Source of the DNA: DASSFZ01 sp035283185
GTDB lineage: Bacteria; Chloroflexota; Anaerolineae; Fen-1058
Assembly: GCA_035283185.1 (NCBI GenBank)
Contig: DATEUJ010000124.1
Location: forward strand, 1 to 64,000
Length of the DNA stretch: 64,000 nucleotides
Direction of reading: 5' to 3'
This document shows, piece by piece, positions 6,794 through 16,463 of the stretch (position 1 is its first letter; every line of letters starts with the position of its first letter). Made by a program: the position numbers and the translations under genes. The notes beneath the pieces are model-generated. The model worked only from the letters and a program-made list of their open reading frames with translations. It searched no databases and was not told where the DNA came from.

Positions 6794-8119
6794 ATGTCTA
6801 AGACACTGATCAAAAACGTAGACGTGATCACGCTCGACGCGGTAGGCGCCGTTCTGCGCAACGCCAGCATCGCCATCGACGGCAGGACGATCCTCGCCGT
6901 CGGCGACCCGCCGCGCGACTTCGCGCCTGACGAGACGATCAACGGCACCAACCACGTCGCCCTGCCGGCGTTCTTCAACGCGCACTGCCACGCGCCGATG
7001 ACGTACGAGCGGGGCTGGGCAGAAGACTTGCCGTTCCCGCGCTGGCTGAACGAGAAAATCTGGGTGGCCGAATCGGCGCTCACGCCCGACGACGTGTACT
7101 GGGGCGCGGCGCTCGCCGCGTGCGAGATGATCCGGGGCGGCGTCGCCGCGTTCAACGATCACTACTTCTACATGGATCGCGTTGCGGAGGTGGTCGAGCA
7201 GTCGGGCCTCAAGGGCGGGCTGGCGTGGTGTGTGTTCGGCATCGGCGACGACAAAGAGATCGGCGCGAATCTCGACGGCACGCTCGCCTTCGTCGAGCGC
7301 TGGCAGGGCCGCGCCGATGGCCGGCTGCGCCTGATGCTCGGCCCGCACTCGCCATACATCTGCCCACCCGAGTTCCTGGCGCGCGTCGCCGCGATCGCTC
7401 ACGAGCGCGGCCTGACGATCCATTTGCACGTCGCCGAGTCGCAGGAGCAGGTGGACAACTCGCTTCGGGCGCATGGCAAAACGCCGGTTGCGCACCTCGC
7501 CGCGCTGGGTGTGTTCGACGGGCCGTGCGTCGCCGCGCACTGCCTCGTCGTCGGCGAGGACGACCTCGAGATTCTCGCGCGACACGGCGTGCACGTGGCC
7601 CACACGCCGATCACGTACATGAAGCTGGCGATGGGCGTGAACGACCTGTCGCGCTTCTTCGCACGCGGCATCAACGTCGCCATCGGCACGGACGGGCCGG
7701 CCTCGAACGCCGACATGGACATGCTGGCCGCGATTCGCCAGACAGTCATCCTGCAAAAACACGAGCAGCGCAATCCTGAAGCGCTGCCCGGCGACACGGC
7801 ACTGCGCATGGCGTCGCAGAACGGCGCGCGGGCGATGGGCGTTGTCGATTCGGGCGCGATCGCGCCAGGCCGCGCGGCCGACCTGGCGCTGATCGACATG
7901 GACAAGCCGCACCTGCTGCCACGCCACGACCTGGTCGCCAACGTCGTCCACTCGGCCAAGGCCGCCGACGTGACGCACCTGATCGTCGACGGCCGGCTGC
8001 TGTATCGAAACGGCGAGCTGCTGACGCTGGACGAGGACAAGATCAAGGCCGAAGCGGAACGCGGCGCGTTTCGCATGGTCGGCAGCGAGATGCGCAGTGT
8101 GCGCGAGTATCGAGGATAG
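6794..8119 (+). CDS. mtaD: amidohydrolase, 5-methylthioadenosine/S-adenosylhomocysteine deaminase type
   Basis: 441 residues, cytoplasmic. Amidohydrolase metal and catalytic signatures occur in order: AFFNAHCHAPMTYERG (HxH, about residues 63-65), HLHVAESQEQ (about 209), VAAHCLVV (about 248) and GTDGPASNADMDM (catalytic Asp, about 299). An N-terminal beta-sandwich segment (TLIKNVDVITLD) and a C-terminal one (GRAADLALIDMDKPHL) complete the composite fold. Family members deaminate MTA, SAH or adenosine in methionine and SAM recycling; other aminohydrolase substrates cannot be excluded. It is a single-gene unit with its own promoter, flanked by a convergent lipoprotein gene. Confidence 0.85.
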   Translation: MSKTLIKNVDVITLDAVGAVLRNASIAIDGRTILAVGDPPRDFAPDETINGTNHVALPAFFNAHCHAPMTYERGWAEDLPFPRWLNEKIWVAESALTPDDVYWGAALAACEMIRGGVAAFNDHYFYMDRVAEVVEQSGLKGGLAWCVFGIGDDKEIGANLDGTLAFVERWQGRADGRLRLMLGPHSPYICPPEFLARVAAIAHERGLTIHLHVAESQEQVDNSLRAHGKTPVAHLAALGVFDGPCVAAHCLVVGEDDLEILARHGVHVAHTPITYMKLAMGVNDLSRFFARGINVAIGTDGPASNADMDMLAAIRQTVILQKHEQRNPEALPGDTALRMASQNGARAMGVVDSGAIAPGRAADLALIDMDKPHLLPRHDLVANVVHSAKAADVTHLIVDGRLLYRNGELLTLDEDKIKAEAERGAFRMVGSEMRSVREYRG

Positions 8120-8200
8120 CCCGGTTGAGGTAAGGGAGACTTCGGAAGTCTTCAAAGACTTCCGAAGTCTATGGCTACGTGCGTCGCACGTTTCGTCCGG

Positions 8201-11200
8201 CTATCTCACTTGCGGCTTGCCTTTGTGCTCGATGACCCGCAGCGGCACCGACGCGATTCCGCCCGGCGGCACGTTGGGCGCGCCCGGACTGGGCGACCAA
8301 TCGTCGTGCCACACGCCGTACTCGTCACGGCTGAAGCTGCGGTCCGGGCCGAGCGCGCCGAAGATGACCAGCTCGAGCACCTGGCCGCCAGGTTTGATTA
8401 GGCGCACGCCGTCTCCGTTGTCGTTGAGCCCGATGTGGGTCACCTGGCGATAGAGCACCAGGAATTTGCCAGCCTCTAGCACCGTCCCGGCCGGGAACTC
8501 GTAGGCCGCGCCGGTGGTGGCGCTCTCGATCGACCAGCCGCCGATGTCGACCATGATCGCGCCGGTGTTGGTCAGCTCGATCCACTCATCCTGCGGGTTG
8601 GCCGTGCCGCTGCCGTCCCAGTCCACTGCGCCGGGCGCCGGCAGGATCTCGTTGAGGCGAACGCCGGTGAGCGTCGGCTGCGCCGTCGCCGTGGCGGTAG
8701 GCGTCGCGCTAGGCGTCGCCTGTGTAGCCGTCGCGGTCGGCGTTGGCGTCTGAGTCGCCGTGGCGGTAGGCGTCGCGCTAGGCGTCGCCTGCGTAGCCGT
8801 CGCGGTAGGCGTTGGCGTCTGAGTTGCCGTCGCCGTCGCAGTAGGCGTCTCGCTGGGTGGCGTCTGAGTTGCCGTCGCAGTAGGCGTCACGCTGGGTGGT
8901 GTCTGTGTAGCCGTCGCAGTAGGCGTCGCGCTAGGTGGCGCCTGTGTGGCCGTCGCTGTCGGCGTGACCGATACCGTCGGCGTCGCGCTGGGCGTTGCCG
9001 GTGCAGTGGTCGGGGTCGATGTGGCCGTCGCCGTCGGCGTCTGGGTAGGCGTAGCCCTAGCGGTCGGCGTCGGCAATCGCTGCCACACGACAGAGAGGCG
9101 CGCCAGGCCGCCGTTCTCGAAGTATTCCACGACGACTTGGTGCGCGCCGCCGAGACTCACGTCGGCCGTGTAGGGCGTGTTACCGGCGCTGTCGTGCCAT
9201 TCATTCAACACCAGCCTGCCGTCCACGGTGATGCGCACGCCGTCGTCAGAGATCGCGACGAAGCGGTACACACCCGGCTCGAAGCTCAACTGCCGGCTCC
9301 AGCGCGCCGAGAATCCGTCCATAGGCAACCCAGGCGCGGGCGAGCCGCCCTGCCAGTTGAAGTCGATCGCTTTGTCGTTGCGTGTCAGCGCCGGGTTCCC
9401 GCTCAAGTTCCGGTTCGACCAATACTCGCCTTTCCAGTCGGTGATCGACACCGGCAACTTTTCCCACCACAGGCTGATGCGGGCGTCGCCTGTCCGCTCG
9501 TAGAACTCCACTTTCAGGCCGTGAAAACCAGCGGCCATCGTCACGTCCGCAGTGACCTCTCGCGCCGCGCCGTCGCGCCAATCGTCGATGACCAGGCCGC
9601 CGTCGACCCACAACCGGACGCCGTCGTCGACGAGGAGGTGGAACCGATAGGTAGCCGCTTCGAAGTTGAGGCTGCGCGTCCAGCGCGCCGAGAAATTGTC
9701 GGCAGGCACGACTTGAGCCGGCGTGCCAGCGCCCCAGTTGAAGTCTACCGTCTTGTCATTGCGCGTGACGACCGGGCCGCCGCTCAGCGCCCCATTCGAC
9801 CAGTATTCACCCTTCCAATCGGGGTACGTGCTAAACTTCTCCCACCAGACCTGGATGAGCGCGCTGCCCACGCGTTCGAAGTACTCGACGCGAAGCGCGT
9901 GGTTGCCCGCATCCAGCCGCACGTCCGCTGCGACTTCGCGCACGCCGCCCTCGCGCCACTCGTCGACGATCAGTGCGCCGTCGACGTACAGCCGGACGCC
10001 GTCGTCCACCAGCGCGCGGAAACGGTACGTCCCTTCGTCGAACCCCATGGTGCGCGTCCAGCGCGCGGAGAAGTTGTCGGCGGACAGAGAAGCATCCGGC
10101 GCGCCGCCGCCCCAGTTGAAGCTGATGCTCCCGTCGTTGCGCACGAGCTTTGCCGCGCCCGTCAGGCCGGCGTTGGCGTAATACTCGCCGCGCCACTCCG
10201 GGAACTCGCCGGGACGCTCCCACCAGAACTGGATCTGGGCGTCGCCCCTGTTTTCGTAGTATTCGACGCGCACCGCGTGCAAGCCCGCGCTCAACGTACG
10301 ATCCGCCGAGTAAGTGACATTCGACGCATCGTGCCACTGGTCGACGATCAGCTCGCCGTCGAGCCACACGCGCACGCCGTCGTCGCTGCGCACGGTGAAG
10401 CGGTAGACGCCTGCGGCAAACCCGAGCGAGCGCGTCCACCGTGCCGAAAAGTCATCCGCCGGGATCGACGCCGCCGGCGAGAAAGCGCCCCAGTTAAAGT
10501 TGACGTCGGGATCGCCGCGCACGAGCGCAGGCGCGCCCGACAGGCTGCGGTTGGCGTAGTATTCGGCGCGCCAGCCGACGACTGCCGGCGTGGGCGTGGG
10601 GCCGACGACCACCTGCACCCAGAACGGCTGCTGTCCGTCGTCGCCGATGCCGAACAGGACCCCCTTGCCATCGCGCAGCAGCCAGTTGCCTCGATACGTG
10701 CCGGCGGCGGCGGGCGCGACCAGACTCACGGACACGTCCACCGTGGCGCCGGGCAGCGTCGATCCGGGCAGGGGCCATACGGCCGGCCCACCCATGGCGT
10801 CGCCGCTGGCGAACACCAGCGCGTAGGAAGCGTCCCAGGCGCACGTTCCGCTGTTGCGAAGCCGCCAGGCTTTGATGAACGAAGCGCCGGGCGCGACGAC
10901 GGTCTTATCGGGAATCGTCAGGTCGCTCACAAAGGTCACCCGGTTGGAGCAGGCGACGCCTGCCGGCGTCGGCGAGGCTGTTGCGCCGGGCGTCGGCTCG
11001 GTCACGGGCGGCTGAAACGCGAAATCGGCGGTGGCCTTCGAGACGAAGTCGTCCGTCGCCGCGACGATGACGAGCCGATCGCCCGTGATCGGCGTGCCGT
11101 CTGCCCAGGCCCCGGGCACGAAGACCACGATGTTGATCGCGCCGTTTGCGTCTGCGATGGCGTCGCCGAACGGCTGAAGCGCCGCGCCGGCATTCGGCGG

Positions 11201-11461
11201 GCCGAAGCGAATGGCGACGTGCGCGTTCGCCGGGAAACCCACGCCGACGATGGTGACCGGCGTGCCGGGGCCGCCGGAGGCCGGGTTGAGGGCAATGACC
11301 GCCGGCGTGACCGGCGGCGCGGTTGGAGCGATCGTTGGTTCAACGCTCGGCGCGATCGTTGGTTCAGGTGTTCGCTGAGCGCCGCACGCCGACACAATCG
11401 CGGCCACGGCGAACAGTGCCATGATGAGAAGAAATCGGTTGAAGAAAATGTGGATATTCAT
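8201..11461 (-). CDS. secreted lipoprotein with NBR1-like Ig, four PA14 and a lamin-tail domain
   Basis: 1086 residues. Lipoprotein signal ending AAIVSACG (Cys about 26). Order of domains: an IPT/Ig-like segment (NPASGGPGTPVTIVGVGF, about 58-150); an NBR1-type Ig domain (WRLRNSGTCAWDASYAL, about 165-290); four consecutive PA14 domains (about 295-795), each with W(R/K)GEYY(A/S)N, a FSARWTR strand and a DDGVR motif that normally supports calcium and sugar binding; a TP-rich linker (about 797-925); and a C-terminal lamin-tail domain (LNEILPAPGAVDWDGSG..DEWIELTN, about 930-1060). PA14 domains in bacteria commonly bind carbohydrates, so a cell-surface glycan-binding or adhesion role is likely. No catalytic domain was seen. 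Confidence 0.85.
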   Translation of the reverse strand: MNIHIFFNRFLLIMALFAVAAIVSACGAQRTPEPTIAPSVEPTIAPTAPPVTPAVIALNPASGGPGTPVTIVGVGFPANAHVAIRFGPPNAGAALQPFGDAIADANGAINIVVFVPGAWADGTPITGDRLVIVAATDDFVSKATADFAFQPPVTEPTPGATASPTPAGVACSNRVTFVSDLTIPDKTVVAPGASFIKAWRLRNSGTCAWDASYALVFASGDAMGGPAVWPLPGSTLPGATVDVSVSLVAPAAAGTYRGNWLLRDGKGVLFGIGDDGQQPFWVQVVVGPTPTPAVVGWRAEYYANRSLSGAPALVRGDPDVNFNWGAFSPAASIPADDFSARWTRSLGFAAGVYRFTVRSDDGVRVWLDGELIVDQWHDASNVTYSADRTLSAGLHAVRVEYYENRGDAQIQFWWERPGEFPEWRGEYYANAGLTGAAKLVRNDGSISFNWGGGAPDASLSADNFSARWTRTMGFDEGTYRFRALVDDGVRLYVDGALIVDEWREGGVREVAADVRLDAGNHALRVEYFERVGSALIQVWWEKFSTYPDWKGEYWSNGALSGGPVVTRNDKTVDFNWGAGTPAQVVPADNFSARWTRSLNFEAATYRFHLLVDDGVRLWVDGGLVIDDWRDGAAREVTADVTMAAGFHGLKVEFYERTGDARISLWWEKLPVSITDWKGEYWSNRNLSGNPALTRNDKAIDFNWQGGSPAPGLPMDGFSARWSRQLSFEPGVYRFVAISDDGVRITVDGRLVLNEWHDSAGNTPYTADVSLGGAHQVVVEYFENGGLARLSVVWQRLPTPTARATPTQTPTATATSTPTTAPATPSATPTVSVTPTATATQAPPSATPTATATQTPPSVTPTATATQTPPSETPTATATATQTPTPTATATQATPSATPTATATQTPTPTATATQATPSATPTATATAQPTLTGVRLNEILPAPGAVDWDGSGTANPQDEWIELTNTGAIMVDIGGWSIESATTGAAYEFPAGTVLEAGKFLVLYRQVTHIGLNDNGDGVRLIKPGGQVLELVIFGALGPDRSFSRDEYGVWHDDWSPSPGAPNVPPGGIASVPLRVIEHKGKPQVR
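8680..9075. repeat. minisatellite encoding the TP-rich linker
   Basis: Degenerate repeats of GTAGGCGTCGCGCTAGGCGT and GTAGCCGTCGC(G/A)GT units fill this stretch of the PA14 protein gene. On the coding strand they give TPTATATQTPPS-like linkers. The repetition makes slippage and length variation likely. Confidence 0.8.
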
Positions 11462-11689
11462 GCCAATCCCCCCTGCAGCTCAAGCCTCGTCGACTGCATT
11501 CAACTACTGGAACGCCTGCGTGCATCTACCGGTTCCACGCCGCGCCGGCGAACTGGATGGCGTCGATCACCTGTAGTGTAATCGACGGCGCAGGGGTTTG
11601 CATCAAGCAAATGATGTCGTTCGCCTACATCATTCGCTGGTGACTGCCTACGACAAAAGACGGATACGCAGCCTCGTTCTATCTGCGAT

Positions 11690-12388
11690 TCACGCCGAAC
11701 GATGCCACACGCCCGTGCATTCCGGCAGGACAGTGAGCCGCTCGCGTGCGACCCGTTCGGCCAGCGCGTCGCCGAAAAAAAAGCGCGCCAGCCTCTCCGC
11801 TTCTTCAACCGACTCGAACCGGTAATCCGTCCGTATCCAGCTCGATCGAAAGTCACACTCTTCTTCGAGCAGCCTGTAGTATTCGGCCAGCGCATCCGTC
11901 GGCGGCTCCGGCGCTTCGCGCCCGGTGCCGAGCGTCTCCAGGATGATCGCCGTGCCGCCGGGCCGCAGAACGCGTATCATCTGCCCGACGGCAAGTCTGA
12001 TGCCTTGTCGCCAGTTATCCGGATACCAGCCGGTGGCATGCCCGAAGCTCCAACCCGAGACGCAAATGTCGGCGATGCCGTCGCGAGCAGGCAGGCAACA
12101 ATTGTCGGCCACTGCCAGAAGCCAGTTGTGCGGGGGGAGATGGGGCAGCGTGCCGGCCGCCACGTCGAGCATCGCCTTCGATGCGTCGAACGCGATGATC
12201 GAGCGAGCGTGGGGCGCGATCAGGCGCGTCAGCCGGCCCGTTCCGGCGCCCATTTCGACGACGTCCAGGCCGTGCAGCGGCCGGATCTGCTGCAGCGCGT
12301 GAGGGATATTATGCAGGTAATCCTCGTGCGCCACTAATTCATCATACTCCGCGACCCGCTCGCGATAGATCAATTCGTAATCCGGCAT
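11690..12388 (-). CDS. class I SAM-dependent methyltransferase
   Basis: 232 residues. Motif I VVEMGAGTGRLTRLIAPHA (about residues 43-61) binds SAM, followed by IIAFDASKAMLDVA (motif II acidic residue, about 65-78) and ADNCCLPARDGIADICVSGW (about 94-113), then MIRVLRPGGTAIILETLG (about 138-155). This is the UbiE/COQ5-like Rossmann pattern. The C-terminal half (SWIRTDYRFESVEEAERLAR) may form the acceptor-binding cap. The substrate is unknown. It is a monocistronic minus-strand gene with about 230 bases of featureless sequence between it and the PA14 lipoprotein start. Confidence 0.85.
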   Translation of the reverse strand: MPDYELIYRERVAEYDELVAHEDYLHNIPHALQQIRPLHGLDVVEMGAGTGRLTRLIAPHARSIIAFDASKAMLDVAAGTLPHLPPHNWLLAVADNCCLPARDGIADICVSGWSFGHATGWYPDNWRQGIRLAVGQMIRVLRPGGTAIILETLGTGREAPEPPTDALAEYYRLLEEECDFRSSWIRTDYRFESVEEAERLARFFFGDALAERVARERLTVLPECTGVWHRSA

Positions 12389-12448
12389 CTATCTAACGTT
12401 ACCACAGAATCGCCGGATTGCGATACAATCCGCCGCGCCGTGCCACGT

Positions 12449-13018
12449 TCAGATTGAGCCGAACTGCTCTCGCATCCAGACCTCATGGGGCGCGGTTGGA
12501 ATGAGTCCAGAGTCTGATGTTGGCGTTTCACCGGGTTGCGTGGAGGCTGAAGGCGAGTCTTTGACGAAGTTGAGTGCGCCCTGTCCGTCATCGTGCGAGA
12601 TAGTCAGGCGGTCGCCCGCAAGCTCAAACCGAGCGCTGGCTTCCAAGGCTTGGAAGTACCGCTGCTCCTGCTCCATCACGCGCTCGTCGGCGCAAGCCAT
12701 CAGCGTGCTAACGATGTTGTTGATCGAAAGCGTGGCGCCATTCACCTGATACTCGCCTCCGTACGAATTGCAGCCTCCTGAGCCGCCGACTCGGCCACCA
12801 GCGCCGAACTCCAGGGTGAGCGAGGTTCCCTCAATGACCGGCGCTTCTGCGCCCGCGACACCAAAGGACACCAGCCGCCAGTTCGTGTTGGCTAAGGCGT
12901 CCGTAGCGCCTGGCGGCACGGTTGGCGCGGCAGTGGGTACTGGCGCCGATCCAATCGGCGCGCAGCCTGATGTTATCAGGATGATCGCCAGGAGAAATAT
13001 CAGCTTTGAAAGCTTCAT
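12449..13018 (-). CDS. META-domain lipoprotein
   Basis: 189 residues. ATG at 13018 follows AAAGGAGG by 6 bases. The signal MKLSKLIFLLAIILITSGC is a clear lipobox (Cys19). A Thr/Pro-rich spacer leads to a META/HslJ-like domain (about 45-145): NTNWRLVSFGV, the diagnostic GSGGCNSYGGEYQVNG (about 89-104) and IVSTLMACADERVMEQE (about 112-128). META domains occur in secreted or surface proteins, including HslJ of E. coli, which is linked to novobiocin resistance and heat shock; the molecular role is unclear. A Ser/Thr-rich tail follows. It starts 25 bases after the preceding small gene and is probably cotranscribed. Confidence 0.85.
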   Translation of the reverse strand: MKLSKLIFLLAIILITSGCAPIGSAPVPTAAPTVPPGATDALANTNWRLVSFGVAGAEAPVIEGTSLTLEFGAGGRVGGSGGCNSYGGEYQVNGATLSINNIVSTLMACADERVMEQEQRYFQALEASARFELAGDRLTISHDDGQGALNFVKDSPSASTQPGETPTSDSGLIPTAPHEVWMREQFGSI

Positions 13019-13043
13019 GTCGTCCTCCTTTCTTGCGGTTCCG

Positions 13044-13340
13044 TCATGTGGTCTCGATCGAAGGCTGAAAGCCTGGGTCACGTTGTAGTTGGTCTGGATA
13101 AGGCTGCAGCTCAGAGTAAGCGATACGCGCCGACGCGACCAATGGCTCGTTGAAAGGGATCATCGCGACGACCAACTCAGCCAGGAACTCCGGCAGATAC
13201 TCGCGGGTGACCGATCCGTCGCGCAGCGTGCGCACCAGCGCCACGTACCGGCCATAGCCACTGACGGGGACGTGCAACTGCATGGTCGAAGATGTCAGGC
13301 CGTGTTGAAAGATAGGCGGATATGTTGTTGTAATAAACAT
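13044..13340 (-). CDS. small protein of unknown function upstream of the META lipoprotein
   Basis: 98 residues from ATG 13340, which has GGAG 9 bases upstream; the frame is open further back but with worse codon composition. It begins MFITTTYPPIFQHGLTS and contains SGYGRYVALVRTLRDGSV and REYLPEFLAELVVAMIPF. No signal peptide, no known domain recognised. The spacing to the META gene suggests a two-gene operon. The opposite strand carries the start of the LuxR fragment frame, so the 5' limits of both are uncertain. Confidence 0.5.
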   Translation of the reverse strand: MFITTTYPPIFQHGLTSSTMQLHVPVSGYGRYVALVRTLRDGSVTREYLPEFLAELVVAMIPFNEPLVASARIAYSELQPYPDQLQRDPGFQPSIETT

Positions 13341-13447
13341 GCTGCCATGCTCCTCTCCCCACTTTACAACTATATCCGGATTGCAGGGGATCGATCTTTT
13401 CCGCTTTACGTGCCTGGAAAGAAGGCCAGTCGATCCCCGTCGAACGG

Positions 13448-13726
13448 GTGATTCACGAGGCAACCGAACTTTTGGAAACACTCTACCAGCCTGGACTAGC
13501 GGACGGGCGGTTGCCAGAGAGGAAAGGAATATCCGTAACGCTGAGCGAGAGAGAACGCCAGGTGCTCGGCTGGGTTGCAGAGGGGCTCTCAAACCAGGAG
13601 ATTGCCGGGCGCTTATTCATCACGGAGCGCACCGTCCGTTTCCACATCACCTCGATCTTCAACAAGCTCGGGGCGGATAACCGTACGCAGGCCGTGGCGA
13701 TTGCCAACCGGCTGGGTATGCTTTAG
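13448..13726 (+). CDS. LuxR-type HTH fragment, C-terminal remnant of a larger regulator
   Basis: 92 residues from GTG 13448. The HTH is complete: LSERERQVLGWVAEGLSNQE, IAGRLFITERTVRFHITSIF and NKLGADNRTQAV. In the same frame upstream, without a start, is ALRAWKEGQSIPVERVIHEA. This matches the WAEGRAMTLDQAIAYAL segment that ends the TPR region of NB-ARC/TPR regulators, as in the next gene. The fragment therefore looks like the last part of a large LuxR-family regulator whose front half was deleted. It could still make a free DNA-binding domain from the GTG, but I see no good ribosome-binding site. Confidence 0.55.
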   Translation: MIHEATELLETLYQPGLADGRLPERKGISVTLSERERQVLGWVAEGLSNQEIAGRLFITERTVRFHITSIFNKLGADNRTQAVAIANRLGML

Positions 13727-13961
13727 ACAGTGGTCAACGCCGCCCGCCAGAGGCTGATCGCATAAACGGGCCAGGGCAGATGCAGGCTGAGGCGGTGTGA
13801 TTTTTTGCTGAATAGACATCGAACTCAATGCCAGATTGACATCCATCCGAGCCCACGCATGATCACCACCTGGCTGCGAGACTGAACGGCTGCTCTTATG
13901 GCCGCGGTGTGGTAAGGAGGAATACCTATCTAGGATATAATTGTCTGCGGAGGATCTGGTG

Positions 13962-16463
13962 ATGCCTGGCAGAGAGCGCTCTGTGATCCGCACGCCCGAC
14001 CAGCGGCTACGGGTGTTTGTGAGTTCGACGCTCCAGGAACTGGCCGAGGAGCGGGCGGCAGCGCGCGAAGCGTGTACCAAGCTGCGGTTCGCACCGGTGA
14101 TGTTCGAGCTGGGCGCGCGGCCTCATCCGCCACGCGACCTCTACCGCGCCTACCTCGACCAGAGCCACATCTTCGTCGGCATCTACTGGCAGCGCTATGG
14201 TTGGGTGGCGCCGGGCGAGACCATCTCCGGTCTGGAGGATGAATATGGGCTGTCGGGCGATAAGCCAAAGCTGATCTACATCAAGTCGCCTGCGCTGGAG
14301 CGCGAGCCGCGCCTGAAGGACCTGCTGACCCGCATTCAGCAAGATGACCGCGCCTCCTACAAGTATTTCACCACTACCGCGGAGCTGCGCGAGCTGATCG
14401 AGAACGACCTGGCCGTACTGCTCACCGAGCGCTTCGAGAGCGCAGCGTCCGCCGAAGGTGCGAGAGAGCCATCCATAGAGACGCCCAGCCGCCGCAACAA
14501 CTTGCCAGCCTGGCCGACCGCGTTCATCGGACGCGAGAAGGAAGTGGAGGCCGTACGCAATATTCTGCGGCAGGAGGATGTACTCCTGGTTACGCTCACA
14601 GGTCCCGGTGGCGTCGGCAAAAGCCGGCTGGGCGTGCGGGTCGCAGCGGACTTGCTTGACGAGTTCGAGGATGGCGTCTTCTTCGTTCCGCTCGCGCCCA
14701 TCCGCGATCCCGCGCTTGTCACCTCTGCCATCGCCGCAACGCTCGGCGTCCGGGAAAGCAGCGGTCAGCCGCTCGTGTCGAGCCTGAAAGATTATCTACG
14801 CAGTAAGCACATGCTGCTCGTGCTCGACAGCTTCGAGCAGGTCACCTCGGCTGCACCGCTCGTGGCTGAGTTACTGGCAGAGTGCCCCCGACTGAAGATA
14901 CTCGTGACCAGCCGGGCGCCCTTGCGCTTACGTGGCGAGCGCGAGTTTGCGGTGCCTCCATTAACACTGCCCGCCTCCACACGGCCTTTGTCTATCGCAG
15001 AGCTATCGCACTATGAGGCGATCACGCTGTTCGTGCAGCGGGCGCTGGATGTGAAGCTGGACTTCGCGCTGACCGCTGAGAACGCCCCAGCGGTAGCTGA
15101 GATTTGCCAACGCCTGGATGGTCTACCGCTGGCGATTGAACTGGCGGCGGCCCGCATCAAGGTGCTGCCACCTCAGGCGCTGCTGGCTCGGCTGGAGAGG
15201 CGGCTGAAGCTGCTGACGGGAGGCGCGCGCGATCTGCCCGCCAGACAACAGACGCTGCGCAACACCATCGCGTGGAGCTACGATCTCCTGGGCGAGGGCG
15301 AGCAGGTGCTCTTCAGACGGTTGGGGGTATTTGCAGGCGGCTGCACGCTCGAGGCGGCGGAGGCAGTCTGCAACGCGGCAGGCGACCCAGAAGTAAATAT
15401 CTTGGAGGGGATGACGTCACTTGTCGACGAGAGCCTGCTGCATCAAGGGGAAGGGGTAGAAGGCGAACCGCGCTTCTGGATGTTGGAGACGATTCGAGAG
15501 TACGCGTTGGAGCGGCTGGCGGAGAGCAGCGAGGCTGAGGCCATCCAACGACGGCACGCGGACTTCTTCCTGGCCCTGGCGGAGCAGGTAGAGCCCGCAA
15601 TCACGAGCGGAAAGCGAGACGTCGCGCTCAAGCAGTTGGAAGCTGAGCATGACAACCTGCGGGCGGCATTGGCGTGGAGTCAGCCGGCCGATGAGAGCGA
15701 GGCTGGCTTGCGCTTGGCGGGGGCGCTATATTGGTTCTGGTATCTACGCGGTCACTGGAGCGAGGGGCGCGGCTGGCTGGAAGCTGCGCTGGCGCGAACC
15801 GAGGCAGGTTCATATGCGGCGGCGCGGGCGAAGGCACTCTTGGGCGTTGGGATGTTGGCCGCGCATCAGGGTGACGGTGCTGTCGCTCCTCTCAGACTTC
15901 AGGAGAGCATCGCACAGTTTCGCCAGATGGGCGACAAGCGGGGTCTCGCCTACGCACTGTCCTTTCTAGGAACAGTGACGAGATGGCGCGGCGAGCTCGC
16001 TGAAGCGCGCGCTGCTCTTGAGGAGAGCGTGGCCCTATTTCGGGACATCGGAGATCAATGGGGTGCGGCTGCGCGCCCCTGGCTGGAGGAGAGCGTGGCG
16101 ATATTGCGGGAGGTCGGTGACAAGTCCTTCATCGGCTTGCCGCTGATCTATCTGGGCGATATCGCACGGCGTCAGGGCGACTATGAGCGCGCCGCAGCGC
16201 TCTACGAGGAGGGCCTGGCACTGTACCGAGAAGGAGGGAACAAGTGGGGTATCGCTCTTTCGCTCCACAATCTAGGCACTGTAGCCAAGGCGCGAGGCGA
16301 CTATCGGCGCGCCGCAGCCCTGTTCGCGGAGGGCCTGCCACAATACCGCGAGCTGGGCTACACACCGGGTGTAGCCAGTTGCCTGGCGGGACTGGCGGGG
16401 GTCGCCGGAGCGGAGGGCAGCCGGAGCGCGCAGCGCGGCTGTTGGGTGCCGCGCAAGCCCTGA
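13962..16463 (+). CDS. DUF4062 / NB-ARC ATPase / TPR signalling protein (frameshifted end)
   Basis: 833 residues. A DUF4062 domain comes first (LRVFVSSTLQELAEERAAAR, about residues 11-30, to about 150). It is followed by an NB-ARC-type ATPase with P-loop GPGGVGKSRLG (about 213), Walker B LLVLDSFEQV (about 286) and LDGLPLAIELAAARIKVLPP (about 386-405). About eight TPR-like helical pairs come next (GDYERAAALYEEGLALYREG). This STAND architecture senses a ligand or partner and oligomerises. ATG 13962 has GGAGG at 13949-13953 and TATAAT at 13936-13941. A missing base near 16417 changes frame, and the normal end of the protein continues in another frame to 16654. Confidence 0.8.
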   Translation: MPGRERSVIRTPDQRLRVFVSSTLQELAEERAAAREACTKLRFAPVMFELGARPHPPRDLYRAYLDQSHIFVGIYWQRYGWVAPGETISGLEDEYGLSGDKPKLIYIKSPALEREPRLKDLLTRIQQDDRASYKYFTTTAELRELIENDLAVLLTERFESAASAEGAREPSIETPSRRNNLPAWPTAFIGREKEVEAVRNILRQEDVLLVTLTGPGGVGKSRLGVRVAADLLDEFEDGVFFVPLAPIRDPALVTSAIAATLGVRESSGQPLVSSLKDYLRSKHMLLVLDSFEQVTSAAPLVAELLAECPRLKILVTSRAPLRLRGEREFAVPPLTLPASTRPLSIAELSHYEAITLFVQRALDVKLDFALTAENAPAVAEICQRLDGLPLAIELAAARIKVLPPQALLARLERRLKLLTGGARDLPARQQTLRNTIAWSYDLLGEGEQVLFRRLGVFAGGCTLEAAEAVCNAAGDPEVNILEGMTSLVDESLLHQGEGVEGEPRFWMLETIREYALERLAESSEAEAIQRRHADFFLALAEQVEPAITSGKRDVALKQLEAEHDNLRAALAWSQPADESEAGLRLAGALYWFWYLRGHWSEGRGWLEAALARTEAGSYAAARAKALLGVGMLAAHQGDGAVAPLRLQESIAQFRQMGDKRGLAYALSFLGTVTRWRGELAEARAALEESVALFRDIGDQWGAAARPWLEESVAILREVGDKSFIGLPLIYLGDIARRQGDYERAAALYEEGLALYREGGNKWGIALSLHNLGTVAKARGDYRRAAALFAEGLPQYRELGYTPGVASCLAGLAGVAGAEGSRSAQRGCWVPRKP

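Noticed and set aside
8680..9075. Regularly spaced repeats, possible CRISPR
   Set aside because: The repeats are continuous degenerate minisatellites without unique spacers and encode the TP-rich linker in frame.
9137..11581. Long plus-strand open frame of about 814 codons
   Set aside because: It lies opposite the PA14 lipoprotein gene, is rich in Arg/His/Ala/Pro from GC-rich antisense codons, and has no ribosome-binding site or recognisable domain.
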